Shown: positions 36,692 to 46,339, counted from the stretch's first letter. The stretch: 64,000 nucleotides of DNA from Methylobacterium sp. 17Sr1-1 (GCF_003173775.1 NZ_CP029552.1:4157001-4221000), one strand, 5' to 3'. The notes: generated by a model from the letters alone, not told the origin. A program made the numbers and translations.

Positions 36692-38683
36692 ATGGCCGAG
36701 GTGACGACCGCGCGCCGCGGCTGGATCGATGCCGTGCTGGAGCGGATCGAGCCGCCGCCGCTCTCCTCCTGGGCCTACGCCGTGCGGATCTGGCTCGCCA
36801 TGATGCTGGCGCTCTATGCCGGGTTCTGGCTCCAGCTCGAGAGCGCGTCCTCGGCGGCCGTCACGGTGGCGATCCTGGCCCAGCCCCGGCGCGGGCAGGC
36901 CCTGTCGAAGGCAGCCTACCGGTTCCTCGGCACGGTGATCGGCTTCGCGGTCGCGATCCTGTTCGCCGCCCTGTTCGCGCAGGACCGGGTCGAGCTGCTG
37001 GTCGCCTTCGCGACCTGGATGGGGCTGTGCGTCTTCGTCGCCAACTACCTGCAGGGCACCAAGGCCTACGGCGCCATGCTGTCGGGCTACACGGTGGCGA
37101 TCATCGCGATCAGCAACATCGACGCGCCGCAATCGGTCTTCGCCACCGGCGTCGAGCGCGTCGCCGCGATCACGCTCGGCATCGTGTCGATCACCTTCAT
37201 CAACGACGCGCTGGGCGCGCCTTACGTCTTCCCCGAGCTCAGCGCCGGCCTAGCCAGGGCCCGCGACGCGGTCAGGGACTTCGTCCGCAGGGCGGTGCAG
37301 GACGGCGATCCGGGCCCGGAGGACGCCGCCGACGCGATGCGCCTCGTGGCCGCGCCCCGCGACGCGATCGGGGTGGTGGCGACGGAGTTCCACGACGGCG
37401 AGAACCGGGCGGCGGGCGCCCGCAGCGCCGTGGCGGCCCTGTTCGCCTCGGTGGCGGCCGCCCGATCCTTCGCGCTGGCGGTGGCGCGCTCGGGCGACCC
37501 TGACGACCTGCGGACCAGAGTGCTCGCCGGCCTCGACGGCGACCGCGACGCCCTGCCCGCCCTGGTGGCCCGCCTCGACGCGCTGGCGGCGGGCGATCAC
37601 GCGGATACCGATGCCGTGCTGCTCCACCGGCGCGCCATCGACCTCCTGCGCCAGGACAGGCTGGCGGAGGACGGGATCACCGCGTTGGAGACCGGCCGCG
37701 AGCCGCTCCGCGACATGCGCCTGCCGGTGCACCGCGACTTCCCCGATGCGTTGCGCAACGCCGCCCGGGTCGTCATCACGATCGCGGTCAGCGCCGCCCT
37801 CTTCATCCTGAGCGGCTGGCCGGCGACCTCCTCGGCGCTGCTGCAGGTCTCGGCCTTCGCGGCCCTCGCCTCGATCAACCCGAACCCGATCGGCTTCGCC
37901 ACCGGTGCGCTCTGGGGCATGCCGCTCGCCGCGGCCTGCGCCGGATTGGTCGAGTTCCTCGTCCTCGACGGCGGCCAGGGCTTCCCGCTCCTCGCCATCG
38001 CGATGGCCCCCGTCATCGTCACCGCCTGCCTGCTCAGCCTGCGGCCGGCGACCGCGAGCCTCGGCTTCATCCTGCTGGTGTTCTTCCCCGTCGTGCTGTC
38101 GCCGGCCAACCCCCAGCCCTACAACCCGGAATCCTACGTCAACGCGAGCGTGCTGTTCTGCGTCGCCGGGCTGATCCTGTTCCTGGTGATCCGGATCGTG
38201 CTGCCGACCACCGACGCCCAGCGCCGGCGCTGGTCGTTGCAAGCGGCCCGGGCCGACGTGATCGACGCCCTGTCGGGCGAGCCGCAGGAGGCCGACGAGC
38301 GGGTCAACCTCGACGCCGACCGCCTGGTGCAGTTCGCCGGCTGGGGCGGCACCGCCGGCGCCGTCCGCCGCGCCACCCTGCGCCACGCCTTCGCGCTCGC
38401 CGCCCTCGACACCGCCGCCGCGGGCGCGCAAGCGGGCCTCAACCAGCTCGCCGGAACGCCGGCCTATGACGGGGCGGTGCGTCAGGCCCGGGCCGCCCTG
38501 CGACGGGCGGAAGCCGAGCCCTTGCGGGAGGCGGGCGCCGCCCTCCTCGCGGCCGTCCGCACCGCGCCGGCCGAATCGCGCCGCATCGCAACACGGGTCG
38601 TGGCCGACCTCGCCACCGCGTCCTATGTCGTCGAGGGGCAGGGCCGGGTGCTGCGGCGCCTCGACCTGTGGAGGTCGCGCTAG
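36692..38683 (+). CDS. FUSC/AaeB-family aromatic-acid efflux membrane protein
   Basis: 663 residues. Two sets of membrane helices (about 20-185 and 345-510) flank cytoplasmic helical regions, the layout of the FUSC family. The N-terminal part reads YAVRIWLAMMLALYAGFWLQLE and VAILAQPRRGQALSKAAYRF, as in AaeB and YccS relatives. It is expected to export aromatic acids or other compounds with the adaptor encoded two genes on. The start has GGGGGA upstream. First of a three-gene operon (aaeB-like, DUF1656, HlyD-like) with 3- and 10-base gaps. Confidence 0.9.
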   Translation: MAEVTTARRGWIDAVLERIEPPPLSSWAYAVRIWLAMMLALYAGFWLQLESASSAAVTVAILAQPRRGQALSKAAYRFLGTVIGFAVAILFAALFAQDRVELLVAFATWMGLCVFVANYLQGTKAYGAMLSGYTVAIIAISNIDAPQSVFATGVERVAAITLGIVSITFINDALGAPYVFPELSAGLARARDAVRDFVRRAVQDGDPGPEDAADAMRLVAAPRDAIGVVATEFHDGENRAAGARSAVAALFASVAAARSFALAVARSGDPDDLRTRVLAGLDGDRDALPALVARLDALAAGDHADTDAVLLHRRAIDLLRQDRLAEDGITALETGREPLRDMRLPVHRDFPDALRNAARVVITIAVSAALFILSGWPATSSALLQVSAFAALASINPNPIGFATGALWGMPLAAACAGLVEFLVLDGGQGFPLLAIAMAPVIVTACLLSLRPATASLGFILLVFFPVVLSPANPQPYNPESYVNASVLFCVAGLILFLVIRIVLPTTDAQRRRWSLQAARADVIDALSGEPQEADERVNLDADRLVQFAGWGGTAGAVRRATLRHAFALAALDTAAAGAQAGLNQLAGTPAYDGAVRQARAALRRAEAEPLREAGAALLAAVRTAPAESRRIATRVVADLATASYVVEGQGRVLRRLDLWRSR

Positions 38684-38686
38684 GCC

Positions 38687-38881
38687 ATGTTTCACGAACT
38701 GACGATCGGCGGGGTGCTGGTCTCCCCCTTCGTCGTCTATGCGGGCGCCGCCCTGGCGATCCTGCTCGGCCTTCGGCCGCTCCTGCGGCTGATGCGCTTC
38801 GAGCGGGTGTTCGCCAACCCGCCGCTCGCCGAGGCGGGGCTCTACGTCTGCATCCTGGCGCTGCTGATCGTGCTGGTCTGA
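38687..38881 (+). CDS. DUF1656-family small membrane protein (AaeX-like)
   Basis: 64 residues with two hydrophobic segments (about 8-30 and 43-63). FHELTIGGVLVSPFVVY is the family start. DUF1656/AaeX proteins always sit between the two other subunits of this efflux type. The role is unproven but presumed structural. It begins 3 bases after the upstream stop. Confidence 0.9.
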   Translation: MFHELTIGGVLVSPFVVYAGAALAILLGLRPLLRLMRFERVFANPPLAEAGLYVCILALLIVLV

Positions 38882-38891
38882 GGAGGGAAAC

Positions 38892-40064
38892 GTGGCGGTC
38901 AAGCGGACGACCCGGGGCCGGCGCCTGTTGCGGATCCTCGCCACCCTCGTGGTGCTGGCTCTGGCCGCCGCCGCGGCGCTGATCGTCTGGCAGTACTACG
39001 TCACCGCGCCCTGGACCCGGGACGGGCGGGTGCGGGTGCAGGTGTCGAGCATCGCCCCCCAGGTCTCGGGCCAGATCACCGAGCTGCGCGTCGTCGACAA
39101 CCAGCTCGTCAAGAAGGGCGACGTGCTCTACGTGATCGACCCGTTCGACTTCAAGGTCGCGCTCGATTCGGCAAAAGCCGACGTCGAGAACCGGGCCGCC
39201 GACCTCCAGGTCAAGCGCGCCCAGGCCGCGCGGCGCGAGGCGCTGACCACGGTCTCGACCTCGATCGAGGAGAAGCAGCAATTCGCCGGCACCGCCAAGC
39301 AGGCGGAGGCCGCCTTCGCGCAGGCGCAGGCCCAGGTCGCCCAGGCCGAGATCAACCTGAAGCGCACGGAGGTCAGAAGTCCCGTCAATGGCTACGTCAC
39401 CAACCTGCTCCTGCGGGTCGGCGACTACGCCAGCGCCGGTACCCGCAACATCTCGGTCATCGACGCCGATTCGTACTGGATCGACGGCTATTTCGAGGAG
39501 ACCAAGATGGAGCACATCCGGGTCGGCGATCCGGCGACCGCGGCCCTGATGGGCTATTCCGCGCCGATCCGCGGCCGAGTCGACAGCATCACCCGCGGCA
39601 TCAGCACCCCGAACGCCGCGGCGAGCACGCAAGGCCTCCCCAGCGTCGATCCGGTCTATACCTGGGTCCGCCTCGCCCAAAGGGTGCCGGTGCGCATCCG
39701 CATCGAGGCGGTGCCGCCGGAAATCGCGCTGGTCGCCGGCATGACCGCGACCGTCTCGGTCGGCGCCTATGCCGAGCCCGGCGACCGCCTGCGCGACGTG
39801 TTCAGCGCCTTCGTCGACCGCCTCGGCCCCAGGCGGCCGGAGGACGCCGCCGTCTCGCCGGCCGGAATCACCACCACGGTCAAGGGCCCGCACGACGTCT
39901 CGACCCTGCCGGCCCCCGACCCGAGGGCGGGGCCGAGCGCCGACGAGATCGCGCCCGGCATCGCGCCCGGCATCAACGAGGCGCCCGAGACCCCGAAGGA
40001 CAACCCGTCCCGGGATCAGCGCGGCTCGCATCGCCAGGGCAATGGCCGCGCCGCACGGGATTGA
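38892..40064 (+). CDS. HlyD/AaeA-family efflux adaptor
   Basis: 390 residues from a GTG at 38892, with AGGAGG six bases upstream. One N-terminal membrane helix (about 15-37) is followed by WTRDGRVRVQVSSIAPQVSG, a short coiled coil, and VRSPVNGYVTNLLLRVGDYA, the standard AaeA/EmrA pattern. It bridges the FUSC transporter to the outer membrane. The C-terminal 80 residues are Pro/Arg-rich and longer than usual, probably disordered. tRNA-Leu follows after 44 bases. Confidence 0.9.
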   Translation: MAVKRTTRGRRLLRILATLVVLALAAAAALIVWQYYVTAPWTRDGRVRVQVSSIAPQVSGQITELRVVDNQLVKKGDVLYVIDPFDFKVALDSAKADVENRAADLQVKRAQAARREALTTVSTSIEEKQQFAGTAKQAEAAFAQAQAQVAQAEINLKRTEVRSPVNGYVTNLLLRVGDYASAGTRNISVIDADSYWIDGYFEETKMEHIRVGDPATAALMGYSAPIRGRVDSITRGISTPNAAASTQGLPSVDPVYTWVRLAQRVPVRIRIEAVPPEIALVAGMTATVSVGAYAEPGDRLRDVFSAFVDRLGPRRPEDAAVSPAGITTTVKGPHDVSTLPAPDPRAGPSADEIAPGIAPGINEAPETPKDNPSRDQRGSHRQGNGRAARD

Positions 40065-40108
40065 CACGCTCCCGCTTCGCACGGCACAGGAGAGGGGCTT
40101 CACCGCGC

Positions 40109-40195
40109 GCGGGCGTGGCGGAATTGGTAGACGCAGCGGACTCAAAATCCGCCGTCCTCACGGATATGTCGGTTCGAGTCCGACCGCCCGCACCA
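40109..40195 (+). tRNA. tRNA-Leu (anticodon CAA), CCA encoded
   Basis: The acceptor arms GCGGGCG (40109-40115) and CGCCCGC (40185-40191) pair, with A73 and CCA at 40192-40195. The anticodon stem-loop GCGGA-CTCAAAA-TCCGC gives anticodon CAA. A long variable arm (TCCTCACGGA region) and the GGTTCGAGTCC T-arm mark it as a class II tRNA. 87 bases with CCA. Confidence 0.97.
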
Positions 40196-40255
40196 CCTCC
40201 CTCGAAACCCCCGATCCTCCCATCGCTGCCGCCGGCATCAGTCTGGCTGCGCCAG

Positions 40256-41125
40256 CTACGCTCCGCCTACCGGCTTGCGGTGCTCGCGGAACGCCGCCGT
40301 GATGGTACGCAAGGTCGCCCTCGTCCGCGCATCGGACAGCGACGAGTGCAGGACGATCTCGTGGGAGGGCAAGGGCGGCAGGCCGAGCTGACCGCCGACC
40401 TCGACGGAATCTGACGGCGCGAGCCGGCACGGAAACGCCGCGACCGCGAGCCCCGCCGAGATGGCCGCCGCGTTGGCGGCCGTGCCGCCGACGAAGACCT
40501 CGATCCAGGGAATGCCGGCGCGGTCGAGCAGGCGCGTCGCCGCGTCGCGCACCGCGCAGCAGGGGGAGAGCGTGGCGAGCGGCAACGGCTCGCCCGCGCG
40601 CAGCGCGAAGTCCGGGGCGGCGAACCAGCCGAAATGCTCCGGCCCCAGGACTTCCCCTTCGCGCCGGTCGTCGTCGCTGCGGATGATCACGGCGTCGAGG
40701 GTCCCGCCCTCGAAGGCCTCCATCAGCGTCCAGGCATTGTCGAGCAGGACCTCGATCGTGAGGGCCGGGTCGAGGCTCTTCAGCCGCGCGAGCAGGGTCG
40801 GCACCTCCGGACCCATCACGTGACTGGCGATGCCGAGCCGGAAGCGGCGACGCGCCACCGTCAGCCCGGCGACGGCGCGCTCATGCGCCGCCAGGAAGTC
40901 CTGCGCCGGACCGATGAAAGTCTCGCCCTGCGCCGACAACCGCACCTGCCGGGGCGTCCGCTCGATGAGCCGATGGCCGAGCCGGTCCTCCAGCCGCTTC
41001 AGCTTCACGCTGACGGCGCCCTGCGTCGTGCCCAGAGCCTCCGCCGCGCGGGTGAAGCTCCGGTGCTCCGCCACCAGCACGAAGGCCCGGACGGCATCGA
41101 CATCCAGCGTCAGCACGGTCGCCAC
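40256..41125 (-). CDS. LysR-family transcription regulator
   Basis: 289 residues from a GTG (complement 41123-41125); ATG codons just upstream are out of frame. The winged helix-turn-helix covers about 6-65 (VRAFVLVAEHRSFTRAAEALG, TTQGAVSVKLKRLED). The C-terminal substrate-binding domain begins near 90 and contains CCAVRDAATRLL. It is divergent from the MFS transporter, 173 bases apart, so it most likely controls that exporter and itself through the shared gap. The effector is unknown. Confidence 0.9.
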   Translation of the reverse strand: MATVLTLDVDAVRAFVLVAEHRSFTRAAEALGTTQGAVSVKLKRLEDRLGHRLIERTPRQVRLSAQGETFIGPAQDFLAAHERAVAGLTVARRRFRLGIASHVMGPEVPTLLARLKSLDPALTIEVLLDNAWTLMEAFEGGTLDAVIIRSDDDRREGEVLGPEHFGWFAAPDFALRAGEPLPLATLSPCCAVRDAATRLLDRAGIPWIEVFVGGTAANAAAISAGLAVAAFPCRLAPSDSVEVGGQLGLPPLPSHEIVLHSSLSDARTRATLRTITAAFREHRKPVGGA

Positions 41126-41298
41126 CCATCATGTTCCGTTGTCACTGATATAGTCTGCCATCGCGTTGTGTCATGGTCGAGACCGGAACAACCTGCGGCG
41201 CCGTCACCCACGCTGCCGCGGCGGGGGCGTCCGCGATGACGGACCAACGCGCACCGTCATCGTGCCTCCCGCGACGGCAGCCCGCACAGGAGCCGTCC

Positions 41299-42825
41299 AT
41301 GTCCACCCCTCGACCGCGGCGCAAAGTCCTCGCCCTCGCGGCCATTTGCCTGTCCGCCCTGATGCTGGGGCTGGAGATCTCCAGCATCCCGGCGATCCTG
41401 CCGACCCTGGAGCAGGTTCTGCCGGCCGACTTCCGGCAGCTGCAATGGATCATGAACGCCTACACCATCGCGATGACGACCTGGCTGATGGCGATGGGCG
41501 CCCTCGCCGACCGCTTCGGCCGCAAGCGCGTCTTCCTCGCCGGCATCGCGGTGTTCGGCGCGGCTTCCCTGGTCTGCGGGCTCGCCGCCAGCGCATCGTT
41601 GCTCATCGCCGCCCGCTTCCTCCAGGGCAGCAGCGGCGCGGCGATGCTGGCCTGTCAGGTCGCCGTGCTCTCGCACCAGTTCCGCGACGGCCCGGATCGC
41701 GGCCGGGCCTTCGGCTGGTGGGGCATCGTCTTCGGCATCGGCCTCGGCTTCGGTCCGCTCGTCGGCGGCGCCATCGTCGCCCTGTCGACCTGGCATTGGG
41801 TCTTCCTCGTCCACGCCGTCCTGGCCGTCGTCGCGATGCTGCTGGCCCGGGCCGGCGTGGAGGAATCCTCCGATCCCCACGCGGTGCGGATCGACCTCGC
41901 CGGCATGGTCACGCTGTCGCTGGCGGTGTTCTGCCTCGTCTTCCTCATCACGAGGGGACAGGCCCTGTCGCCCGACGATCCGGCCGGGCTCGCCACGGCC
42001 GCCCTCGGCGCGCTGGGCTTCGCCGCGTTCGTCGCCGTCGAGACCCTGACGGCCCGGCCGATGTTCGACTTCCGCGCCTTCCGCATCCGCCGCTTCTCGG
42101 GCGCCCTCCTCGGCGCGAGCGGCATGAATTTCAGCTTCTGGCCGTTCGTGATCTACCTGCCGATCCACTTCCAGGCGGTGCTCGGGCTCGACAGCGTCGG
42201 GGCCGGCCTCGCGCTCCTCGCCTACACGCTGCCGACCCTGTTCGTCCCGCCCGTCGCCGAAGCGCTGCTGCGGCGCCATGGGCCGCACCGTGTCATCCCG
42301 CTCGGTCTCTTCACCATCGGGCTCGGCTTCGTGCTGATGCGCACCGCCACGGCCATGGATCCGGCGAGCTGGGCCGCGATGCTGCCGGGCTGCCTCCTCG
42401 CCGGAGCCGGCCTCGGGCTCACCAACACGCCCGTCACCAACACGGCGACCGCCGCGGTCCCGGCCGAGCGGGCCGGCATGGCCTCGGGCATGGACATGAG
42501 CGCCCGGATGATCTCGCTGGCGATCAACATCGCCCTGATGGGCTTCATCCTGGTGCAGGGCATCCGCGCCAGCCTTGCGCGCCTGCTGCCGCAAGCACAG
42601 GCTGACCTTCTCGACCGGCTGGCCGAGACGATCGCCGCCGGCAACCTCGCGGCCGGGATGCCGGGCGGGGTCGAGTTGGGCGCCGCGGCGGCGCGCGAAG
42701 CGCTGCTCGACGGCTTCGGCTGGGTGATGCTCTACGCGGCCTTCTGCGCCTGGGCGATGGCGGCGCTCAGCCTCGCGGCGTTCCAAGGCGGAAGGGTCCC
42801 GATCGAGGCGGAGAGCCGCGTCTGA
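41299..42825 (+). CDS. MFS exporter, DHA2 (14-helix) drug:proton antiporter type
   Basis: 508 residues from the ATG at 41299 with CAGGAG six bases upstream. Motif A appears as GALADRFGRKRVFLAGI, motif C as GIGLGFGPLVGG, and about 14 hydrophobic segments are present. The substrate is probably a cationic or hydrophobic toxic compound, by analogy with SmvA-like members. The divergent LysR gene is its probable regulator. Confidence 0.9.
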   Translation: MSTPRPRRKVLALAAICLSALMLGLEISSIPAILPTLEQVLPADFRQLQWIMNAYTIAMTTWLMAMGALADRFGRKRVFLAGIAVFGAASLVCGLAASASLLIAARFLQGSSGAAMLACQVAVLSHQFRDGPDRGRAFGWWGIVFGIGLGFGPLVGGAIVALSTWHWVFLVHAVLAVVAMLLARAGVEESSDPHAVRIDLAGMVTLSLAVFCLVFLITRGQALSPDDPAGLATAALGALGFAAFVAVETLTARPMFDFRAFRIRRFSGALLGASGMNFSFWPFVIYLPIHFQAVLGLDSVGAGLALLAYTLPTLFVPPVAEALLRRHGPHRVIPLGLFTIGLGFVLMRTATAMDPASWAAMLPGCLLAGAGLGLTNTPVTNTATAAVPAERAGMASGMDMSARMISLAINIALMGFILVQGIRASLARLLPQAQADLLDRLAETIAAGNLAAGMPGGVELGAAAAREALLDGFGWVMLYAAFCAWAMAALSLAAFQGGRVPIEAESRV

Positions 42826-42864
42826 GGGAATGTCGCGGCAGGTGCTGCAACCTCGGTGCATGCC

Positions 42865-44250
42865 TCACCGATCCGCCAGCGCCCGCTCCAGCACCGGCAG
42901 CACCCGCGCATCCGCCATCTGCGCCACGTTGAAGCGCATCCGGTCCCCGGCCGTGCGCGAGACGCTGAACACGTCGCCGGGGGCGAGCACCACGCCCTCG
43001 CGGAGCGCTGCCCGGGCTACGTCCGCGGCGTCGCGGCCCTCCGGCAGGCTGCACCAGAGATAGAATCCGCCCCGCGGCATCAGCCAGGGTCGGATGCCGA
43101 GGGGGGCGAGCCGTCCGGCGGCCTCGCGCCGGGCCCGGTCGAGGCGGCGGCGCAGGGATTCGAGGTGCTTGCGGTACTGCCCGTCGCCGAGCACGCCCGC
43201 GACCAGCTCCGCCGCGACCGGGCTGACCCCGCCGAAGCTCGTCGCCACCTGGAGGTCGATCAGGGCCTCAATCCACTCGGCCTTCGCCACGACGTAGCCG
43301 CAGCGGATCGAGGCCGAGAGGGTCTTGGAGAAGCTGCCGATCCGGATCACCCGCTCCAGCCCGTCGAGGGCGGCGAGCCGCGGCGAGGGCTCCGGCTCGA
43401 AGGCCGCGAAGATGTCGTCCTCGACGATTCCCACGTCATAAGCGGCGGCCGCGTTGAGGATCCGGTGGGCGACGGCCGGCGAGAGCGTCGCCCCGGTCGG
43501 GTTATGGAGGGCGGAGTTGGTGACGTAGAGCCGCGGGCGGTGCGTGGCCGCGGCCTCCGCGAAACGCTCCGGGTCCGGTCCCGCCTCGGTATAGGGCACG
43601 CCGACCACGGTGGCGCGGTGGGCGCGCAGCAGCGCCTGGAAATTGAAGTAGCACGGATCGTCGACGAGCACCGTGTCGCCCGGCCGCAGCAGCAGGCGGC
43701 AGATCAGGTCGATCGCCTGCGTGCCCGAGCCGGTGAGCAGGACCTGGTCGGGACCGACCGCCAGCCCCTCGCCGGCGCATTGCCGCGCCAGCAGCCGGCG
43801 CAGGGGCAGCGGCCCCCGCGTGGCGCCGTAATCGGTAAGCACCGCGTCCTCGGTCCGGGCGAGGCCGCGGGCGGCCCGGCGGAGCGCCGCCACCGGCATC
43901 CAGGCCGGCGGCAGCCAGCCGCAGCCGGGCTTCGGGATCGCGGGCTCGCCGTCGAGGGATTGCCGCGAGACCCAGAGCGGGTCCACCGCCCGGTCGAGGC
44001 GCGGGCCGGCCTCGGCGACCGCCGGGGCTGAGGCCGGCGCCGCGGCGTAGAAGCCGGCACCGGGCCGCGAGCGCACCGCCCCTTCCGCCGCCAGGCGCTC
44101 GTAGGCCTCGACCACCGTCGAGGGCGAGACGCCCATGGCTTTGGCGAGCCCGCGGATCGACGGCAGCGTCTCGCCCGGCGCCAGCCCCCGCGCGGCGATC
44201 CGCCCCCGGATCGCCGCCATCACCGCCGCCGTCCGGCCGCCTTCCGCCAT
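42865..44250 (-). CDS. MocR-type regulator (GntR helix-turn-helix plus aminotransferase-like domain)
   Basis: 461 residues from the ATG complement at 44248-44250. Residues 8-68 are a GntR winged helix (LPSIRGLAKAMGVSPSTVVEAYERL). From about 90 on it is a fold-type I aminotransferase: GSGTQAIDL, HNPTG and PLP lysine 309 in GSFSKTLSAS. Such MocR proteins use PLP as a sensor and generally act on the divergent gene, here an EamA exporter. An inverted repeat in the shared gap is the likely binding site. Confidence 0.9.
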   Translation of the reverse strand: MAEGGRTAAVMAAIRGRIAARGLAPGETLPSIRGLAKAMGVSPSTVVEAYERLAAEGAVRSRPGAGFYAAAPASAPAVAEAGPRLDRAVDPLWVSRQSLDGEPAIPKPGCGWLPPAWMPVAALRRAARGLARTEDAVLTDYGATRGPLPLRRLLARQCAGEGLAVGPDQVLLTGSGTQAIDLICRLLLRPGDTVLVDDPCYFNFQALLRAHRATVVGVPYTEAGPDPERFAEAAATHRPRLYVTNSALHNPTGATLSPAVAHRILNAAAAYDVGIVEDDIFAAFEPEPSPRLAALDGLERVIRIGSFSKTLSASIRCGYVVAKAEWIEALIDLQVATSFGGVSPVAAELVAGVLGDGQYRKHLESLRRRLDRARREAAGRLAPLGIRPWLMPRGGFYLWCSLPEGRDAADVARAALREGVVLAPGDVFSVSRTAGDRMRFNVAQMADARVLPVLERALADR

Positions 44251-44288
44251 CGCCCCTCGTCTCCCGACAGTGTGGGTGATCCGACCCG

Positions 44289-44308
44289 TACAGTTCGGCG
44301 CGACTGTA
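44289..44308. promoter_or_regulatory. Probable MocR operator (TACAGT-N8-ACTGTA)
   Basis: TACAGT (44289-44294) and ACTGTA (44303-44308) are perfect complements, centre to centre 14 bases. They lie 39 bases upstream of the mocR-like start and 82 bases before the EamA start. CCGTACC nearby (44314-44320) echoes the CCGTAC before the left arm as a third half-site. Related GntR/MocR proteins bind such repeats. Confidence 0.6.
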
Positions 44309-44390
44309 TGGGACCGTACCTTCGTGGGGTAGTTCGTCGCGCGGTATCTCTCCGGCAGCATGCAGAGCTTTCGGGGAAGTGATTCGCACC

Positions 44391-45251
44391 ATGCAGCGGT
44401 CGGCGGACGGGTGGGGCAGCGGGCTCCTCGGGGTGGTGATCTTCAGCGGCTCGCTGCCGGCGACGCGGGTGGCGGTGGGGGGCTTCTCGCCGCTGTTCCT
44501 CACCTCGGCCCGGGCGGTGATCGCCGCCATTCTGGGGGCGGCCCTGCTGTGGGGCTTGCGGCAGGCGCGGCCGGCCCGGTCCGACCTCGCCTCGCTGGCC
44601 ATCGTGGCGCTCGGGGTGGTCCTGGGCTTCCCGCTCCTGACGGCGCTCGCGCTCCAGCACGTCACCTCGGCGCACTCGATCGTGTTCATCGGCCTCCTGC
44701 CGCTCGCCACCGCCCTGTTCGGGGTCCTGCGCGGGGGCGAGCGGCCGCGGCCGGCGTTCTGGCTGTTCTCGCTCCTCGGCAGCGGCGCAGTGGCGGGGTT
44801 CGCCCTCCTCCAGAGCGGCGCCGGCTCGCTCGCCGGAGACCTGCTGATGCTCGCCGCGATCCTGCTGTGCGGGCTCGGCTACGCCGAGGGCGCGGCCCTG
44901 TCGCGTCGCCTCGGCGGCTGGCAGGTGATCTCCTGGGCGCTGGTCCTCGCCCTGCCGGCGATGCTGGTCCTGGCGCTGGCGACCCGGCCGGCGGGCGTGG
45001 CGGGGGTCGGCGCTCCCGCCTGGCTGGGCCTCGCCTACGTCTCGGTGTTCAGCATGCTGGTCGGGTTCGTGTTCTGGTACCGCGGCCTGGCGCGGGGCGG
45101 CATCGCCGGGGTGGGGCAGTTGCAACTGCTCCAGCCCTTCCTCGGCCTCCTGCTGGCGGGGCTGCTGCTCGGCGAGCCGGTCGCGCCGTCGATGGTCGTC
45201 GTGACCGGGCTGGTGGTCCTCTGCGTCGCCGGAGCCAAGCGGTTCGCGTGA
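44391..45251 (+). CDS. EamA/DMT-family transporter
   Basis: 286 residues from the ATG at 44391 (a GTG four codons earlier at 44379 is possible). Ten hydrophobic helices form two EamA repeats; the first has SGSLPATRVAVGGFSPLFLTSARA and the second GLAYVSVFSMLVGFVFWYRGLARGG. It exports small metabolites such as amino acids or related compounds. The divergent MocR regulator suggests a substrate linked to amine or vitamin B6 metabolism, an inference from context only. Confidence 0.88.
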   Translation: MQRSADGWGSGLLGVVIFSGSLPATRVAVGGFSPLFLTSARAVIAAILGAALLWGLRQARPARSDLASLAIVALGVVLGFPLLTALALQHVTSAHSIVFIGLLPLATALFGVLRGGERPRPAFWLFSLLGSGAVAGFALLQSGAGSLAGDLLMLAAILLCGLGYAEGAALSRRLGGWQVISWALVLALPAMLVLALATRPAGVAGVGAPAWLGLAYVSVFSMLVGFVFWYRGLARGGIAGVGQLQLLQPFLGLLLAGLLLGEPVAPSMVVVTGLVVLCVAGAKRFA

Positions 45252-45260
45252 GCGAACCGC
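45239..45260 (+). terminator. Hairpin overlapping the EamA stop codon
   Basis: GCGGTTCGC (45239-45247) and GCGAACCGC (45252-45260) pair perfectly around GTGA. A partial copy, GGTTCGCGTGAGGAAACCGCC, follows at about 45277-45297. There is no T run, so a stability hairpin is as likely as a terminator. Confidence 0.45.
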
Positions 45261-45367
45261 CCATAGCAAGGAACGTGGTTCGCGTGAGGAAACCGCCCCA
45301 TCCCGGGCCAAGCTCTGACGGCGACGGTTGACGAGCTGTTTACGGCATCGTGCGCATCTTACGCACC

Positions 45368-46339
45368 ATGCGTCGTGGCATCGTAGCGTTCTCAGCCTTC
45401 ACGCTTTTCGGCCTGGGGCTCACCGGATGCGCGCTCAACCGGTTTGAGCAGCGCGAACCCTGGCGGAATCAGGCCGAAGAGGTCTGCCTCGCCCAGAAAC
45501 TCGTTCGTCCGAGCGAGGACATCCAGCCGGTCAAGGAGATCGACGGGCCGGGCGTCTGCGGCATGGTGCACCCGTTCCGGGTCACCCGGCTCGCGGGCGG
45601 CACCGTGGCGCTCAAGCAGCGCATGACGCTGGCCTGCCCGATCATTCCCGAGGTCGAGGCCTGGCTCGCCGGCACGGTGCAGCCGGCGGCGGAAGTGTAT
45701 TTCGGCCAGCCGGTCGTGGAGATCAATTCCGGCTCGTATTCCTGCCGCGGCCGCAACAACCAGGTCGGCGCGAAGCTCTCGGAGCACTCGTTCGGCAACG
45801 CCGTCGACGTGATGTCCTTCCGCTTCGCCGACGGCTACGTCGTGACCGTCAAGGGCGGCTGGCGCGGCACCGAGGCCGAGCAGGGCTTCTTGCGCGAGGT
45901 CTTCCTCGGCGCCTGCAACCACTTCACGACCGTGCTGGCACCGGGGTCGAACGTCTACCACTACGACCACCTGCATCTCGACCTGGCGCGGCACGACCCG
46001 AGGGGCCTGCGCCGGATCTGCAAGCCGCTGATCAAGTACGAGTCGCGGCTGCCGCCGCCCGGCACCCCACTCTCGCCGATCCGCAAGAAGCCGGCCTGGC
46101 AACCCGCCCCCGATCCGGCGCCGATCGACGTCGAGGAGGACGATCCCTACGGCCTGTCGCCGACGAGCGCCCGGGAGACCGGCACGAAGGTCGCCCGTGC
46201 GCCCTCCCCTCGCCCGGCACCGGTCCAAGCCTACGCCCCGCCGCCCGTCTCGCGGCCGGCTCTGGCCGCCGAGCCCCGCGCCCTGCCGGAGCCGCTGCCG
46301 CTCGGCAGCCCGACCTGGTCGTCGGGACCGATCTACTGA
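45368..46339 (+). CDS. Extensin-like C-terminal-domain lipoprotein
   Basis: 323 residues from the ATG at 45368; a GTG six codons earlier is in frame but adds no useful sequence. A signal peptide ends in the lipobox LTGCA (Cys about residue 21). The extensin_C domain has CPIIPEVEAWLAGTVQPAA, LSEHSFGNAVDVMSF and YHYDHLHLDLARH; the His/Asp/HxH residues resemble a LAS-type metallopeptidase site. After about residue 215 a long Pro-rich tail follows. It probably acts on or binds the cell wall from the periplasmic face. Peptidase activity is not shown. Confidence 0.8.
   Translation: MRRGIVAFSAFTLFGLGLTGCALNRFEQREPWRNQAEEVCLAQKLVRPSEDIQPVKEIDGPGVCGMVHPFRVTRLAGGTVALKQRMTLACPIIPEVEAWLAGTVQPAAEVYFGQPVVEINSGSYSCRGRNNQVGAKLSEHSFGNAVDVMSFRFADGYVVTVKGGWRGTEAEQGFLREVFLGACNHFTTVLAPGSNVYHYDHLHLDLARHDPRGLRRICKPLIKYESRLPPPGTPLSPIRKKPAWQPAPDPAPIDVEEDDPYGLSPTSARETGTKVARAPSPRPAPVQAYAPPPVSRPALAAEPRALPEPLPLGSPTWSSGPIY

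Noticed and set aside
40109..40195. Integration site at tRNA-Leu
   Set aside because: No integrase or direct repeat of the tRNA 3' end is seen nearby.
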